A stretch of 64,000 bases of DNA from the NCBI GenBank assembly GCA_964414585.1, contig CAYPXR010000060.1, forward strand, positions 1-64,000. The letters run 5' to 3'. The notes under the pieces are model-generated. The model ran no database searches. It was not told where the DNA came from and saw only the letters and a program-made list of their open reading frames with translations. Position 1 is the first letter of the stretch. Each line of letters begins with the position of its first letter. The position numbers were made by a program, and so were the translations under genes. Positions 9,095 to 17,752 of this stretch are shown here, piece after piece. Source of the DNA: DATEMU01 sp964414585. GTDB taxonomy: Bacteria; Planctomycetota; Phycisphaerae; UBA1845; UTPLA1.

Positions 9095-9877
9095 ATGTTC
9101 GTGGAAATCGAAAATCTCCGGCTGTATTGTGAAGCGCAGGGCGACGGCGAGCCCGTGCTCTTCATTCACGGCTTTCCCTTGACCGGCGAAATGTGGCGGG
9201 AGACGGCCGAACGACTCTCGGATCGCTGGCGCTGCATCGTTCCCGATCTCCGCGGCCACGGTCAAAGCGCGGCAAGCCCGGCGGCGTCGATGGCGCGGTA
9301 TGCGGACGATCTGGTCGCCGTGCTCGACAAACTTTGCGAATGGCGACCCGTCACGGTCGTCGGACTCTCCATGGGCGGCTACATTGCCTTTGAATTCTTC
9401 CGGCGGCATCGCGGCCGAATTCGAGCGTTGGTCCTTTGCGACACCCGCGCAAATGCCGATACGCCCGAGGCCGCGGCGCAGCGTAAGACCACGGCGCAGA
9501 ACGTCCTTCAAGAGGGCAGCCGCGTGGTCGCCGACGCGATGATCGACAAACTGTTCTCGCCAAATACGTCGCCGTCGATCAAACAGCGCTGGCACGACCT
9601 CATGTCGAAGAACCCTCCGGCCGGCGTGGCCGCGGCCCTGGGGGCCATGGCGGCGCGCCCGGATTCCACGCCGACGTTGTCGAAGATCGACTGTCCGGCC
9701 CTGCTCATCGTCGGCCGCGAAGATGCGATCACGCCGGTCGCACAAACGGAGGAAATGAAGCAGGCGATCCGCGCGGCGACGATCGAAATTGTGGAGGGCG
9801 CGGGGCATATGACGCCCGTGGAACAACCGGACGCTTTCGCAAACGTGTTGCGGAAGTTTCTGAGCGCGTTGAAATGA
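9095..9877 (+). CDS. Alpha/beta-fold hydrolase
   Basis: A 260-residue single-domain hydrolase of the esterase/3-oxoadipate enol-lactonase-like type. Visible are the oxyanion motif FIHGFPL, PDLRGHGQS, the nucleophile elbow GLSMGG (Ser92), Asp210 in VGREDAITP and His238 in GAGHMTP, giving a complete catalytic triad. No signal peptide, so cytoplasmic. Substrate cannot be assigned. Its stop overlaps the first possible start of the next gene (ATGA at 9874). Confidence 0.9.
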   Translation: MFVEIENLRLYCEAQGDGEPVLFIHGFPLTGEMWRETAERLSDRWRCIVPDLRGHGQSAASPAASMARYADDLVAVLDKLCEWRPVTVVGLSMGGYIAFEFFRRHRGRIRALVLCDTRANADTPEAAAQRKTTAQNVLQEGSRVVADAMIDKLFSPNTSPSIKQRWHDLMSKNPPAGVAAALGAMAARPDSTPTLSKIDCPALLIVGREDAITPVAQTEEMKQAIRAATIEIVEGAGHMTPVEQPDAFANVLRKFLSALK

Positions 9878-10425
9878 GGGTGGGGAATCCAATGTCGGCA
9901 AAGCTTCCGTGGATGCAACGGTGGTGGAAATTTGATTTTCCCGTCCAGCTTTATCCGGACATTCTGGAGCGTCTGCGAGGCGTTCCCGCGCGGATCGAGG
10001 AGAAAATCGCCGGTCTTTCCACGGACGTGCTCACGCGCCGAGAAGGCAACACCTGGTCCATCCAGGAAAACATCGGTCACTTGATCGATCTGGAACCGCT
10101 GATGCACACGCGGCTGGATGATTACCTGGCCGGCGCCGCCGTCTTGCGGGCGGCCGACATGTCCAACCAAAAGACGCACGACGCGAATCACCATCGTCGA
10201 CCGATCACCGAGTTAGTAGGAGCGTTTCGCCGCGAGCGAGCGTCCCTGTGCCGGCGGCTCGACGAATTGCACGAATCGGATTTCGGACGCACCGCGGAGC
10301 ATCCGCGGCTCAAGGTCCCCATGCGGATGGTCGATTGGATGCTGTTTACGGCGGATCACGACGACTACCACCTGGCTCGAATGTCGGAACTGAATCGGCT
10401 GTTTATCGGAGTAACCCCCGCTTGA
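9874..10425 (+). CDS. DinB-family metal-binding protein
   Basis: A four-helix-bundle DinB_2 type protein of up to 183 residues. The likely metal ligands are His in QENIGHLIDLE and the pair in ADHDDYHLARM near the C-terminus, the normal H...HxxxH pattern. Members include thiol-dependent transferases and many of unknown role. The ATG at 9874 overlaps the upstream stop; ATG 9892 has GGTGGGGA upstream and begins MSAKLPWMQ, so it is an equally good start. The stop is 8 nt before the next gene. Confidence 0.82.
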   Translation: MRVGNPMSAKLPWMQRWWKFDFPVQLYPDILERLRGVPARIEEKIAGLSTDVLTRREGNTWSIQENIGHLIDLEPLMHTRLDDYLAGAAVLRAADMSNQKTHDANHHRRPITELVGAFRRERASLCRRLDELHESDFGRTAEHPRLKVPMRMVDWMLFTADHDDYHLARMSELNRLFIGVTPA

Positions 10426-10433
10426 TCGGACGC

Positions 10434-11279
10434 ATGGTTCCATTTCGATTCTTTCTGGTCATCGTCCTCGCGCTCACTGAAGGGGGAATGGATGCGCCGT
10501 CGATCGGCGCGCCGAGTGCGGGCCGAGCCGCGCCGTCGGGGCCGGGCCTGACGTGTTTGTTGTACCATCGATTCGTAACGAAGCAGGAATTCCGCCGGAT
10601 TCGCGGCGACGAGCGTTACTATTCGATTCCGATCGAAACATTTGACCAACAGCTTCAACGGCTCAAGCAGCTGGGCTATCGAAGCGTCACGGCGGATGAA
10701 GCCGTCGCGTTTGCCCGGGGCGAAAAGCGTTGGTCACAGCCCGCGGTGCTGATCACGATCGACGACGGTTGCCAGAGCGCAATCAGCCGCGCCGAGCCGT
10801 TGCTTCGAAAGTACGGTTTTCACGCCGTTCTCTTTGTCACGGTCGACCCCACCGCCTGCGTCTTCGATCCCGATCGCGCGGAGCAGCGCCGGGCAAGCGA
10901 CGCCGCGCTGGACGCGCTCGATCCCCGGGTCATCGAGGTGCAGTCCCACAGCGTGACGCATCGACCGCTCCGGGAACTCTCCGATCGCGAGTTGACGGCC
11001 GAACTCGTTCAATCGCGCCTGGAGTTGGGGCGAATCACCGGCCAACCGGTTCGTCATCTGGCGATTCCGGGCAACTGGTACGACGCGCGAGTGTTGCGAA
11101 AAGCCAAAGAGGCCGGCTACGAGGGCGTGTTCGTATCCGACCGCGACTGGATTCGGCCGGGCTGCGACCCCACGCGCCTCCCGAGGTTCAACGTTTCGGG
11201 CTTTTCAAGTCTCCCGACCTTTGACGCGATCCTGAACGGAACGGCCGGAAAACATTCCGAGCCGCCGGACCATCATTGA
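10434..11279 (+). CDS. Secreted polysaccharide deacetylase (NodB homology)
   Basis: A 281-residue carbohydrate esterase 4 type protein, predicted to remove N- or O-acetyl groups from a cell-wall or capsular glycan outside the membrane. A short hydrophobic N-terminal signal (FRFFLVIVLALTEGG) precedes LLYHRFV, the metal motif TIDDG, SHSVTH (His-x3-His) and AIPGNWYD. ATG 10434 is used since upstream in-frame sequence overlaps the DinB gene. Its last 7 bases overlap the end of the convergent HEAT-repeat gene. Confidence 0.85.
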   Translation: MVPFRFFLVIVLALTEGGMDAPSIGAPSAGRAAPSGPGLTCLLYHRFVTKQEFRRIRGDERYYSIPIETFDQQLQRLKQLGYRSVTADEAVAFARGEKRWSQPAVLITIDDGCQSAISRAEPLLRKYGFHAVLFVTVDPTACVFDPDRAEQRRASDAALDALDPRVIEVQSHSVTHRPLRELSDRELTAELVQSRLELGRITGQPVRHLAIPGNWYDARVLRKAKEAGYEGVFVSDRDWIRPGCDPTRLPRFNVSGFSSLPTFDAILNGTAGKHSEPPDHH

Positions 11280-12214
11280 TCACGTTGGGGCCGGCTCGTG
11301 GTTTGTTGTTCGACCATCGACTCTCGGCATTGTTGAACCAACGCCCTCTTTTCTTCCACGGTCCTGTTCCTGCCCGGCTGAACGGTACGACCGCATAGCG
11401 ACGAGAGCGTCTGAGCGGCAATTTGCGCGACCGTGCGATCGGCCGGCCGCGCGGGCGTCGACGCCGCTGTGGTGGGAATCCCCTTGGACGCCGTGACGGC
11501 CCGGGTCACTGCGGCGATCTCCGATTCGAGGGCGAGCGTTCCCGAAAACTCGCCGGAGTCCGAAAGGGCGGAGACGAGGGCGGTTAGCGGATTGATATCG
11601 CCATGTTCGTCAGCAAAAATTAGCGTCTTCAGGTCGGAGTGATTGGAGGAAAGTTGCTGACCAAGCGATTCGACCGCCTGCGCGCGAACCCAGGGATTGG
11701 TATTCTTGACGGCGGCTTCGCAAAGTGCCACGCAGGACTCGATCGAATTCATCCGCGCAAGCCCGCCAATCGCCGCTGTTGCGATCTTCGCATCCTTCGA
11801 GTGTGATTGCGAAATGAGAATAAAGTCGCCGACCTTTGAAAAAGCCAATGCCGTGGCCGCACTTTGGCGGACGTCGCCATCGTCATCTCCGAGTAACCGT
11901 GCCAATACGCCCATTCGTTGATGGCGCGACATTCCTTGTGACGCGGGTATGACCAGGGCCCGATTCTCCGCCCGATCGTCCGACACGAGACCATTCAGCG
12001 CACCCGCGGCGGAATCGCCGACGCTCGCCAGGCAGGCCACATAGTAGGCCCGGTCCGCCAGCGCCGCGGAATCCCGCAATCGATGGACCCACCAATAGGC
12101 GCGGATCGTGTCGCGTTTCGCGATGACCAGCACGAACAGGACGACCATCACCAGAATGGCGAGGGCCGACCATCTCGTTCGGGGTTGCTCGGCGGGAGGG
12201 GTGGAATTATTCAC
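11273..12214 (-). CDS. HEAT-repeat membrane-anchored protein
   Basis: A ~313-residue protein of unknown role. One N-terminal transmembrane helix (SALAILVMVVLFVLVIA) is followed by helical repeats with HEAT-like phrasing (LLGDDDGDVRQSAATALAF, NPWVRAQAVESLGQQL), which usually serve as protein-binding scaffolds. GTG 12214 overlaps the stop of the upstream kinase gene by 8 nt, so coupling is likely; a longer version from 12280 would lie deep inside that gene. The pairing suggests a scaffold for, or partner of, the dual kinase. Confidence 0.65.
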   Translation of the reverse strand: MNNSTPPAEQPRTRWSALAILVMVVLFVLVIAKRDTIRAYWWVHRLRDSAALADRAYYVACLASVGDSAAGALNGLVSDDRAENRALVIPASQGMSRHQRMGVLARLLGDDDGDVRQSAATALAFSKVGDFILISQSHSKDAKIATAAIGGLARMNSIESCVALCEAAVKNTNPWVRAQAVESLGQQLSSNHSDLKTLIFADEHGDINPLTALVSALSDSGEFSGTLALESEIAAVTRAVTASKGIPTTAASTPARPADRTVAQIAAQTLSSLCGRTVQPGRNRTVEEKRALVQQCRESMVEQQTTSRPQRDQ

Positions 12215-14036
12215 GGCCGTAGTGCGCGAGCTTCCATTGTCGGCGAAGCTCCTTGTCCTGGAGCTTGCTGCACACGTCATCGTGGATGCGACGCCAGTGC
12301 GTTTTCCAGTCGGCCGCCGATCGGCCGGGACCGGTCAGGTAACTGAGCAGGAAACGCAGCCGGTCGGACGCCGTACAGGCCGGGCTGCCCACCAGACTCG
12401 CGCAGAGCCGAACGATGGCCCGGGCGCTTTGCGAGTCGCGGACCCGCCGGACGTGCTTGATGCCGTCCATGTCGATAAACGTGAGAACCGGCCATCCCTT
12501 GTACGGCGCGGCCCATCGAACCATGAGATTGGGCGCTTTCATGTCGCGATGGACGAAGCCGCGCTCGTGAAAAGCCTTGAGCAGCCGGACGACGGATTCA
12601 ATGACGCGGTCCTTCACGGCGCGGCGTTGACCCGGCGGGAGGGCGGCGACGTCGCGCGTCAAAAACGTCTCCAGATCGCTCGCCCCGGCGACATATTCAG
12701 TGATCCCGATGGAGTCCATCCGGATAAAGCCGAGTACGTAGCGCTCGACCACGGCAAGCGGTTGAGCGACCGGCAGATCGCGATTTCGCAGCCGGTTGGC
12801 CATCTTCCAGCTTCGAAGTGTCCGCGAAGGGCCGAGAATGGCCGTGAGCTTTTTCCAGAAGTTACGCGCCAACGGGCGTTTCACCACGACCCACGGCGCA
12901 TCGGGGGACGATCCAAGACGGGCCCGACAGACGACCGCGGTATGCGAATCCTTGAGCAGTTCCTGGCGGCGAGGATCGACCCACGCGAGCGGATACTTGA
13001 GCCAGTCTTCCCATTGAGCCTTTGTAAATCCGAAGCCCGGCGCGCCCGTGGCGGGGCAGGGATGCTTGCTGTTGAGCAGGACGTGCCCGCGCCAACCGGG
13101 CGCGGGGCGGATTCTCGCGAAGTAGCGGCTGTTGCGCAGGGTGCGTCGATCGCGCTTCGCCCACAGATGATTGGCATGACGATCGGCCTGGGCGGAAAGG
13201 TCGGCGACCAGCCGGCCCGTGTCAATGCGCCAGTTGCGGGCCAGAGGGCTGGCTTGCGCGAACTGGTCGCGATACTCGACATAGGCGCTGAGAAAACGCA
13301 GACGCTGGGATCGCGAGGCGTTTCGTCGGAACCATTGATTGAGCTGCGCGAGATTGGCCACGACCTGTCGCGGCGCGACCCGGCGACCGATGTGGACGCG
13401 ATGCAGGTCGACGAAAAAGGCCTCGCATCGCTGGCCGATACGCCGCACCAGGATGTTCCCGGGGTGCATGTCGCCGTGTTGAAATCCGCACTGGTGCGAC
13501 CGCGCGATCAACCGGGCCAGGGAATCCGTCAGCAAGTTGGCTTGCCAGCGGTCGTCGCGGACATCCTGCCAATATTCGCCCAGCGGCTTGGCGTCGAGGA
13601 CGGCCTGGGTAATGAGCAAAGAAATCCCGCCGGTCCATCTTCCATCAGCCCAAGCGGTCGCAACGGGAACGACCGCGGCAATTCCGTGCTCGGCCGCATA
13701 CCGACCGACGGCCCATTCCGCGAGGGCATTTGGACCCCGAAGGGCGGTCTTGGCCTGAGCGATGGTGCCGGTAGGGTGGTACAGCTTGGCGAAATACTCA
13801 CCCCCGCAAACGTGGACGCGCCAGACGTCGCGCTGGCTGTTTCGCTTGATCAGGGTGGTTTCGCGGCCTTCGGCCAGGTGGAACCAGTCCACCGCCCGGG
13901 AATCGATAAGCGCGCCGTGGCTGGCCGCGACTCGCCACTGCTGGCCGTCGAAGACGCGTTCGATGATGCCGGAAGGTTGCTCCGTCACCGCCGAAGGGCG
14001 CGCAAACAGACCCCGTTTCATGGTTGCCGTTCCCAT
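12207..14036 (-). CDS. Protein with two tandem WaaP/Kdo (LPS) kinase domains
   Basis: A ~609-residue protein with two complete LPS-kinase-like domains. Numbered from ATG 14036, domain 1 has Lys84 (GEYFAKLY), the catalytic QHGDMHPGN (His187, Asp189) and FFVDLH (Asp210). Domain 2 has Lys386 (WVVVKRPL), VHRDMKAPN (His496, Asp498) and TFIDMDG (Asp522). WaaP, RfaP and KdkA phosphorylate lipid A-core sugars at the inner membrane, but target here is unknown. An N-terminal extension from TTG 14219 looks non-coding (Pro/Ser/Gly-rich); ATG 14021 is another possible start. Confidence 0.82.
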   Translation of the reverse strand: MGTATMKRGLFARPSAVTEQPSGIIERVFDGQQWRVAASHGALIDSRAVDWFHLAEGRETTLIKRNSQRDVWRVHVCGGEYFAKLYHPTGTIAQAKTALRGPNALAEWAVGRYAAEHGIAAVVPVATAWADGRWTGGISLLITQAVLDAKPLGEYWQDVRDDRWQANLLTDSLARLIARSHQCGFQHGDMHPGNILVRRIGQRCEAFFVDLHRVHIGRRVAPRQVVANLAQLNQWFRRNASRSQRLRFLSAYVEYRDQFAQASPLARNWRIDTGRLVADLSAQADRHANHLWAKRDRRTLRNSRYFARIRPAPGWRGHVLLNSKHPCPATGAPGFGFTKAQWEDWLKYPLAWVDPRRQELLKDSHTAVVCRARLGSSPDAPWVVVKRPLARNFWKKLTAILGPSRTLRSWKMANRLRNRDLPVAQPLAVVERYVLGFIRMDSIGITEYVAGASDLETFLTRDVAALPPGQRRAVKDRVIESVVRLLKAFHERGFVHRDMKAPNLMVRWAAPYKGWPVLTFIDMDGIKHVRRVRDSQSARAIVRLCASLVGSPACTASDRLRFLLSYLTGPGRSAADWKTHWRRIHDDVCSKLQDKELRRQWKLAHYGRE

Positions 14037-14397
14037 GGTGAGCCCAGAAGGTGGCTGCGAAGTGCTCGACGGCGGCAAAGTGGAGGGCCCGCCCCCTGTG
14101 GGGCCGGCATCGTCGCCGTTCGACCGAGAGCCGTTTATGATGTTAGTCTCGTGGCCTCCGAGGTTCAAGGGTCCACTCGCTATGACTCGTTGTCCGAAAC
14201 CAGCGGGTAGTGTATCCAAAGCGCGGTTGGATGCTACCTCCGGGTCAAGTCCTTACTGATGAAGCTCGACAAGAATCCCGGGCCAAACCCCTCTTTTTGG
14301 GGTCCAAACAAGTTTTTTATTAGGGGCAATTCTTGCGGAACCGTCCTAACGGTCAATTATTTCAAATGTTAGCGGCCACCGATTTCCTGGCTGTGAT
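14037..14397. other. Intergenic stretch between the dual kinase and prfB
   Basis: No gene recognised. It may hold the promoter of the kinase/HEAT unit. It contains the small hairpin listed at 14287-14303 and an AT-rich patch immediately downstream of prfB. Confidence 0.5.
14287..14303 (-). terminator. Small hairpin downstream of prfB
   Basis: ACCCC (14287-14291) pairs with GGGGT (14299-14303) around a 7-nt A/T loop, about 95 nt past the prfB stop. No T-run follows on the minus strand, so it is only a weak terminator candidate. Confidence 0.3.
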
Positions 14398-15505
14398 TTA
14401 TTTGGCGCGCTTTTCCGCCCGGTGGCGAAGCATCGCTTCAATGAATTCGTCGATCTGGCCGTCGAGGACCTTTTGCGGGTTCCCGGTCTCCACGCCGGTA
14501 CGGAGGTCTTTCACCCGCGGGTCGTCGAGGACGTAGTTGCGAATCTGGTTGCCCCAGGCGATCTCGCCTTTCTCGCCATAAGCCTTGGCCAACTCGCCGT
14601 CGCGTTTCGCCTGTTCGATCGCCTCCAGTTTGGACTTCAGGATGGACATGGCCTGTCGCTTGTTCTGGGCCTGGCTGCGCTCGTTGACGCACTCCACCAC
14701 CAGACCTGTGGGGATGTGGCGAATCCGCGCGGCCGTGGCCACCTTGTTGACATTTTGACCCCCGGCCCCGCTGCTGCGGCAAAAGACGACGATATCCAGG
14801 TCTTTTTCGGGCAGTTCGATCTGGCTCTCCGGATACACCGGGAGGACATCCACCGCCGCGAAGCTCGTTTGACGCTTACCTTGGGCGTTGAAGGGGCTGA
14901 TTCGGACGAGCCGATGAACGCCCACCTCGGTGCTGAGCCAGCCGTAGGCGTAGGGCCCCTTGATCTGCAAATCGACCGATTGAATGCCGGCCCCGTCGCC
15001 CTCGCGCAGGCCGAGTTCTTCGACTTTGAAACCTTTGCGTTCAAAATAGCGAAGGTACATGCGCAGCAGCATCGACGCCCAATCGCAGGCCTCGGTCCCG
15101 CCGGCGCCGGCCTGGATGCCGAAATAGCAGTCGCCGAAGTCATGCGGGCCGGGCATCAGGGCCATCAGCGAGACCTTGTCGACCTCGGCGACCAGCGCGG
15201 CGCGTTCGGTGTCCGCCTCTTTGCGGGTCGCGGCGTCGTCCTCCGACTCGGCCAATTCAAACAAAACGGCGACATCGTCCAGCCGACGGGCGACGGCCTC
15301 GATCGGCTCGATCGTGCTCTTGAGCGATTTGAGTTCGGTGATCGTCGTCTGGGAATCCGGCGAGTTCCAGAAGCCGGGCTGGCCCATCAAATCTTCGATG
15401 GCCTTCAGGCGCACTTTTTTTGCAGACAGGTCAAAGAGAGTCCCGAATCGAGTTGATGCGGGCGGTCAGTTCTTCGACGCTGGGCGATCCATCGGGCAAT
15501 GGCAT
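14398..15505 (-). CDS. prfB: Peptide chain release factor 2, with +1 programmed frameshift
   Basis: RF2 releases peptides at UGA/UAA. The product is ~368 residues made from two frames. ATG 15505 (GGAG 7 nt upstream) opens 24 codons ending CTT, then an in-frame TGA (15431-15433) followed by C, the classic CTT-TGA-C site. Skipping one base gives D-L-S-A-K-K and the rest of RF2. The body shows SPF in ISPFNAQG (RF2 specificity) and the catalytic GGQ in SSGAGGQNVNKV. Autoregulation is expected: low RF2 favours frameshifting. The usual upstream SD-like stimulator is weak here (CGGGAC). Confidence 0.96.
15431..15436 (-). promoter_or_regulatory. RF2 +1 recoding site (CTT TGA)
   Basis: Minus strand CTTTGA with a following C at 15430. 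Zero-frame codon 24 (CTT) abuts the UGA; the downstream frame continues with GAC. Position matches codon 25-26 of well-studied prfB genes. Confidence 0.9.
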
Positions 15506-15562
15506 AGACATTCTCCGTACGAGCGATCCCTTCATCATAGTCGGCGTGAAACGCTCCGACAA

Positions 15563-15590
15563 TTGATGAAAGATCGCCGTGGGATATGAT
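15563..15590 (+). promoter_or_regulatory. Candidate promoter of the phosphatase gene
   Basis: TTGATG (15563-15568) and TATGAT (15585-15590), 16-nt spacer, 26 nt before ATG 15617, which also has AGGAG 7 nt upstream. Confidence 0.45.
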
Positions 15591-15616
15591 GTTTCTAATC
15601 GCTTAGGAGCTTCATC

Positions 15617-16900
15617 ATGGATTCCACTCCACCGTCTTCAGCGGCGCCTCCGACGAATCCCAAACGAAGTTCGCCGCTGCGGATCATCATCGCCATCCTC
15701 CTTCTCGTCATCATCGGCGCCTTGATCGTCGAACAAGGCACGCGTCCGACGCTCCTCTACGGGCCCATGGTGCAAATCCCCGAGCCGGGGACGCTGACGA
15801 TCGTCTGGAAAATGGAAAGCTATTTCCCAAACGGATCGGCCTGGCTCCGAACCTCCCCCGACCAGACGATCACCGGAACCGCGCAACTCGACAACGGACA
15901 GTGCGAGGTGACCTTTAGGGGGCTGGAGCCCGGCCGAACCTACACCTATGAGATCGCGAATGACCGGCTGATCTTTGGTTCCACGAAGCTGGCCGGACCC
16001 TACCAGACCAAAACGGCGCCGCCGCGCGGCACGCCGTTTCGGTTCGCCGCCTTCGGCGATTCGGGCAATGGCAGCAATACCCAGACCGAGTTTGCCAAAC
16101 GCATCACGGCGTCGCATCCGGATGTGATCATCCACGTCGGCGACCTCGTGTACCCCTCGGGTTTGCGTTCCGACTACATCACGAATTTCTTCCGCCCGAA
16201 TGCGGAAATGATTCGCACGGCCCCCTTCATGCCGACCGAAGGCAATCACGACGTGGCGACGGAGAAGGGTGAGCCGCTCTTGGAGTTCTTTGTCTGCCCG
16301 CGGAACGGGCCCACGGGGGTTCAGCCGGAGCGAAATTATTATTTTGATTACGGCGACGCGCGGTTTGTCGGGCTGGATATGAACCGTATCGAGGACGCGG
16401 GCGCGATCACCACGGAGCAGATGCGCGACCTCATCGCGCCCTGGGTGCGGCAGGTTCTGACCGGATGCGATGCGAAGTGGAAGTTCGTTTTCTACCATCA
16501 ACCCTACTACACCGGCAGCACGCATTCGGCCGAAGGCTCGAGTTACGTCAAGGACGCGTTTCGGACGGTCTTCGAAGAGTGCGGCGTCGATGTCGTCTTC
16601 AGCGGCCACAACCATCTATTCGAACGGACCTACCCGATCCGCAACGATCAGATCGTGCCCGACGGCAAGGGAATTGTGTACATCACGACCGGCTGTGGCG
16701 GCGTCAGCCGGTACGCCGAGATTCTGCCTCCCCCGAAATACATCAAGACCTATGCCGACAAGGTCTTCAGCTTCACGCAGGTCGATCTTTCCGCAACGAA
16801 GTTTGAGATGAAGCAGATTGACGAGAACGGCAAGGTGATCGACGACTACACCATCCACAAGCCCGCTGCACAGGTCGCGCACGTGGATGGAGACTCGTAG
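15617..16900 (+). CDS. Membrane-anchored purple acid phosphatase-like metallophosphoesterase
   Basis: A 427-residue phosphoesterase. A single N-terminal membrane helix (IIIAILLLVIIGALIVE) is followed by a fibronectin-like PAP N-terminal domain (ending near GRTYTYEI) and a calcineurin-like domain. Metal ligands are seen in order: FGDSG, VGDLVYP, EGNHD, FYHQPYY and FSGHNHLFER. These match purple acid phosphatases with a dinuclear metal centre. Likely acts outside the cytoplasm to release phosphate from organic esters. AGGAG lies 7 nt before the start. Converges with the MddA-like gene. Confidence 0.88.
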   Translation: MDSTPPSSAAPPTNPKRSSPLRIIIAILLLVIIGALIVEQGTRPTLLYGPMVQIPEPGTLTIVWKMESYFPNGSAWLRTSPDQTITGTAQLDNGQCEVTFRGLEPGRTYTYEIANDRLIFGSTKLAGPYQTKTAPPRGTPFRFAAFGDSGNGSNTQTEFAKRITASHPDVIIHVGDLVYPSGLRSDYITNFFRPNAEMIRTAPFMPTEGNHDVATEKGEPLLEFFVCPRNGPTGVQPERNYYFDYGDARFVGLDMNRIEDAGAITTEQMRDLIAPWVRQVLTGCDAKWKFVFYHQPYYTGSTHSAEGSSYVKDAFRTVFEECGVDVVFSGHNHLFERTYPIRNDQIVPDGKGIVYITTGCGGVSRYAEILPPPKYIKTYADKVFSFTQVDLSATKFEMKQIDENGKVIDDYTIHKPAAQVAHVDGDS

Positions 16901-16942
16901 TACCCTCATTTCCACGGGGCCAAGCCCTGACGAACAGGCCCA

Positions 16943-17698
16943 TCATGTCGACTCCGTCATGGCCGATTTAGACGTAAGCCGTCTTCGTGGCCATGGCAGC
17001 AGCATTGGCGTGCGCTGGCGATAGCGGCGGTAATTCTCGCCGAGGATGCGCAGCAGATCGCGCTCCTCAAATTGAATGCCGACGAAGATGTACGCCGTGG
17101 CGAGCGCGGCGAAGAGCAAATGGCCCTGGGTCATGACCGGCGTTGACCAAAAGGCGATCAAGAATCCCAGCATGAGCGGGTTGCGCACCAGCCGGTACAA
17201 GAGCGGCTGCTGAAACGCGGGGTGCGAATAGGTCCGGCCCCGCCAGTGAAAAAACGTTTGTCGCAATCCAAACAAGTCAAAATGGTCGATCAGGAAGCTC
17301 GAATAAAAAACCAGCGCCCAGCCCGCCAGCGACAATCCGACGAGCAGGGCCTTCGCCACAGAATGCTCGACCGACCAGACGACGGTCGGTAGCGGCCGCC
17401 ACTGCCAGAAGAGCAACAGAAAAATGAGCGAGGCGATCAGAACAAACGTACTCCGCTCGATCGCGACCGGTATGAAGCGTGTCCACCACTTCTTGAACGC
17501 GGGACGGGCCATGATCGTATGTTGCACGGCAAACAAGCCGAGGAGCAGCGAATCGATCAGGACGGACAGGGCCGGTGGCGCCGAATCCCCGGTGTTAATC
17601 GGCTTGGGAACGACAAAGCCGCCAAGGAACCCGATGGCATAGAGGATCGCAATCAAAAACGACGCGTAGCCGATGATCCCGTAAAGCATGACCAGCAT
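16943..17698 (-). CDS. MddA-like methanethiol S-methyltransferase / isoprenylcysteine methyltransferase family
   Basis: A 251-residue integral membrane protein with five or six helices. The N-half LLLGLFAVQHTIMARPAFK and ERSTFVLIASLIFLLLFWQWRP phrases resemble MddA, which methylates methanethiol to dimethyl sulphide with SAM; the C-half VRNPLMLGFLIAFW and EERDLLRILGENYRRYRQRTP matches the SAM-binding ICMT end. (Motifs quoted in part.) Assignment to MddA rather than another NnrU/ICMT relative is by memory of the family pattern, so no symbol is used. A TATAAT lies 44 nt upstream, inside the end of the peptidase gene. Confidence 0.75.
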   Translation of the reverse strand: MLVMLYGIIGYASFLIAILYAIGFLGGFVVPKPINTGDSAPPALSVLIDSLLLGLFAVQHTIMARPAFKKWWTRFIPVAIERSTFVLIASLIFLLLFWQWRPLPTVVWSVEHSVAKALLVGLSLAGWALVFYSSFLIDHFDLFGLRQTFFHWRGRTYSHPAFQQPLLYRLVRNPLMLGFLIAFWSTPVMTQGHLLFAALATAYIFVGIQFEERDLLRILGENYRRYRQRTPMLLPWPRRRLTSKSAMTEST

Positions 17699-17741
17699 GA
17701 AATGTTCCAGTCAGAATGTCCGTGCGACCGTCCGAACCGGC

Positions 17742-17752
17742 ATTATACCGCC
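17742..17752 (-). promoter_or_regulatory. Candidate promoter box GGCGGTATAAT upstream of the methyltransferase
   Basis: The minus strand reads GGCGGTATAAT with a consensus -10 (17742-17747), 44 nt from ATG 17698. The same 11-mer occurs at 20331-20341. No convincing -35. Confidence 0.4.

Noticed and set aside
9351..10194. Minus-strand frames across the hydrolase and DinB-like genes
   Set aside because: Shadow of two genes with intact catalytic or metal residues on the plus strand.
12108..14210. 700-codon plus-strand frame over the dual kinase gene
   Set aside because: The minus strand carries two complete kinase domains; the plus reading shows no domain.
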